NCBI GenBank assembly: GCA_011682565.1
Contig: JAACEJ010000143.1
Span: forward strand, 1 to 7,708
DNA from: Actinomycetota bacterium
GTDB taxonomy: Bacteria; Zhuqueibacterota; Zhuqueibacteria; Residuimicrobiales; Krinioviventaceae
Direction of reading: 5' to 3'
Length of the DNA: 7,708 nucleotides
Shown: positions 7,589 through 7,708 of the stretch, piece by piece
Layout of the letters: every line of letters begins with the position of its first letter
How positions within the stretch are numbered: position 1 is the first letter of the stretch
Made by a program: the position numbers and the translations under genes
Notes under the pieces: generated by a model
What the model was told of the DNA's origin: nothing
What the model saw: the letters and a program-made list of their open reading frames with translations, nothing else
Database searches by the model: none

Positions 7589-7683
7589 AATATGTGCCAG
7601 TGTCGTTCTACAAAAAAAGGCCACGTCATTCTGCAAGAATCTTGTTGGGACAACAAATTAAAATTAAACATGAGCACGCACAT
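7585..7683 (-). CDS. Possible 32-codon leader ORF overlapping the giant gene by ATGA
   Basis: A minus-strand ATG at 7683-7681 opens 32 codons and ends in TGA at 7587-7585. That stop overlaps the giant gene's ATG in the ATGA arrangement typical of translational coupling. Purine-rich AGAGGG and TAGG lie about 5-17 bases before this ATG and could be its ribosome binding site, whereas the big gene has none of its own. An internal ATG at 7671-7669 is in the same frame. The peptide has no recognisable features. It would require a transcript starting upstream of 7683, which is incompatible with the weak promoter noted at 7628-7656. It may well be chance. Confidence 0.15.
   Translation of the reverse strand: MCVLMFNFNLLSQQDSCRMTWPFFVERHWHIL
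7628..7656 (-). promoter_or_regulatory. Weak candidate sigma70-type promoter
   Basis: On the minus strand TTGTTG (7656-7651) and CAGAAT (7633-7628) are separated by exactly 17 bases. They match the -35 and -10 consensus at 3 of 6 and 4 of 6 positions. A start near 7621 would leave about 33 bases of untranslated leader. The match is poor and could be chance. No Bacteroidetes-type TAnnTTTG box at proper spacing was found. Confidence 0.2.
7642..7656. repeat. Short inverted repeat TTGTTG-GGA-CAACAA upstream of the gene
   Basis: Two perfect 6-base arms (7642-7647 and 7651-7656) flank a 3-base centre. One arm coincides with the candidate -35 box, so an operator is conceivable. The arms are short, AT-rich and not extended by flanking pairs. 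There is no following T-tract in either direction typical of a terminator. Confidence 0.3.
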
Positions 7684-7708
7684 GATTACCTAATCCCTCT
7701 CACTTTTT

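Larger units (their letters stand above)
7589..7708 (-). other. Upstream intergenic/leader region of the giant gene
   Basis: These 120 bases separate the start codon from the right edge. On the minus strand all three frames hit a stop within the first 24 bases (TGA, TAG, TAA), so any upstream co-directional gene has ended by about 7685. The region is AT-rich around 7655-7670 and has no obvious rho-independent terminator. No purine-rich Shine-Dalgarno is seen within 15 bases of the ATG. That leaves leaderless, S1-dependent or translationally coupled initiation as options. Confidence 0.6.

Noticed and set aside
7319..7693. 124-codon plus-strand frame reaching into the upstream region
   Set aside because: Most of it is antisense to propeller blade 1 and the signal peptide. 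The last 100 bases are intergenic and encode nothing recognisable.
1..7708. Link to the type III-E CRISPR TPR-CHAT (Craspase) system
   Set aside because: There is no CRISPR array, Cas gene or gRAMP-like sequence in the window. The protein has a signal peptide and a propeller, so only the general TPR-CHAT fold is shared.
7589..7708. Rho-independent terminator or riboswitch in the upstream region
   Set aside because: The only dyad has 6-base AT-rich arms with no U-tract, and no conserved riboswitch core is recognisable.

Overview
The window is almost entirely one very large gene on the minus strand. It starts at the ATG complementary to 7586-7588 and runs off the left edge without a stop. I read the frame codon by codon over its whole length: 2529 codons are open, with no frameshift and no in-frame stop. 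The only non-coding sequence is about 120 bases upstream (7589-7708). I see no RNA gene, mobile element, CRISPR array or second convincing gene.

The predicted protein is modular. From the N-terminus it has a Sec-type signal peptide (residues 1-26) and a six-bladed TolB/PD40-like beta-propeller (about 37-368). A long, irregular TPR solenoid follows (about 430-1425), then a first CHAT (caspase/separase-like) domain with its coiled-coil lead-in (about 1425-1855). Next comes a second, very regular array of twelve TPRs with a period near 40 residues (about 1866-2342). Last is the start of a second CHAT module, cut by the window edge. The first CHAT domain keeps the fold signatures but has Lys where the catalytic His should be and Thr where the catalytic Cys should be. 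No cysteine at all occurs between residues 1315 and 2029, so it looks like a pseudoprotease. The second CHAT module aligns with the first at an offset of about 941-945 residues. Its catalytic centre lies beyond the window.

A reasonable working model, which is inference, is an exported protein of more than 285 kDa. In it the propeller and TPRs would bind partners, the dead CHAT domain would be a scaffold or regulatory domain, and the distal CHAT domain might be the active protease.

The organism is a bacterium of moderate GC. PD40 propellers fused to TPRs, giant TPR-CHAT proteins and a signal peptide would fit a Gram-negative lineage such as the Bacteroidetes/Chlorobi/Calditrichaeota/KSB1 assemblage. 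Nothing in the window fixes the taxonomy.
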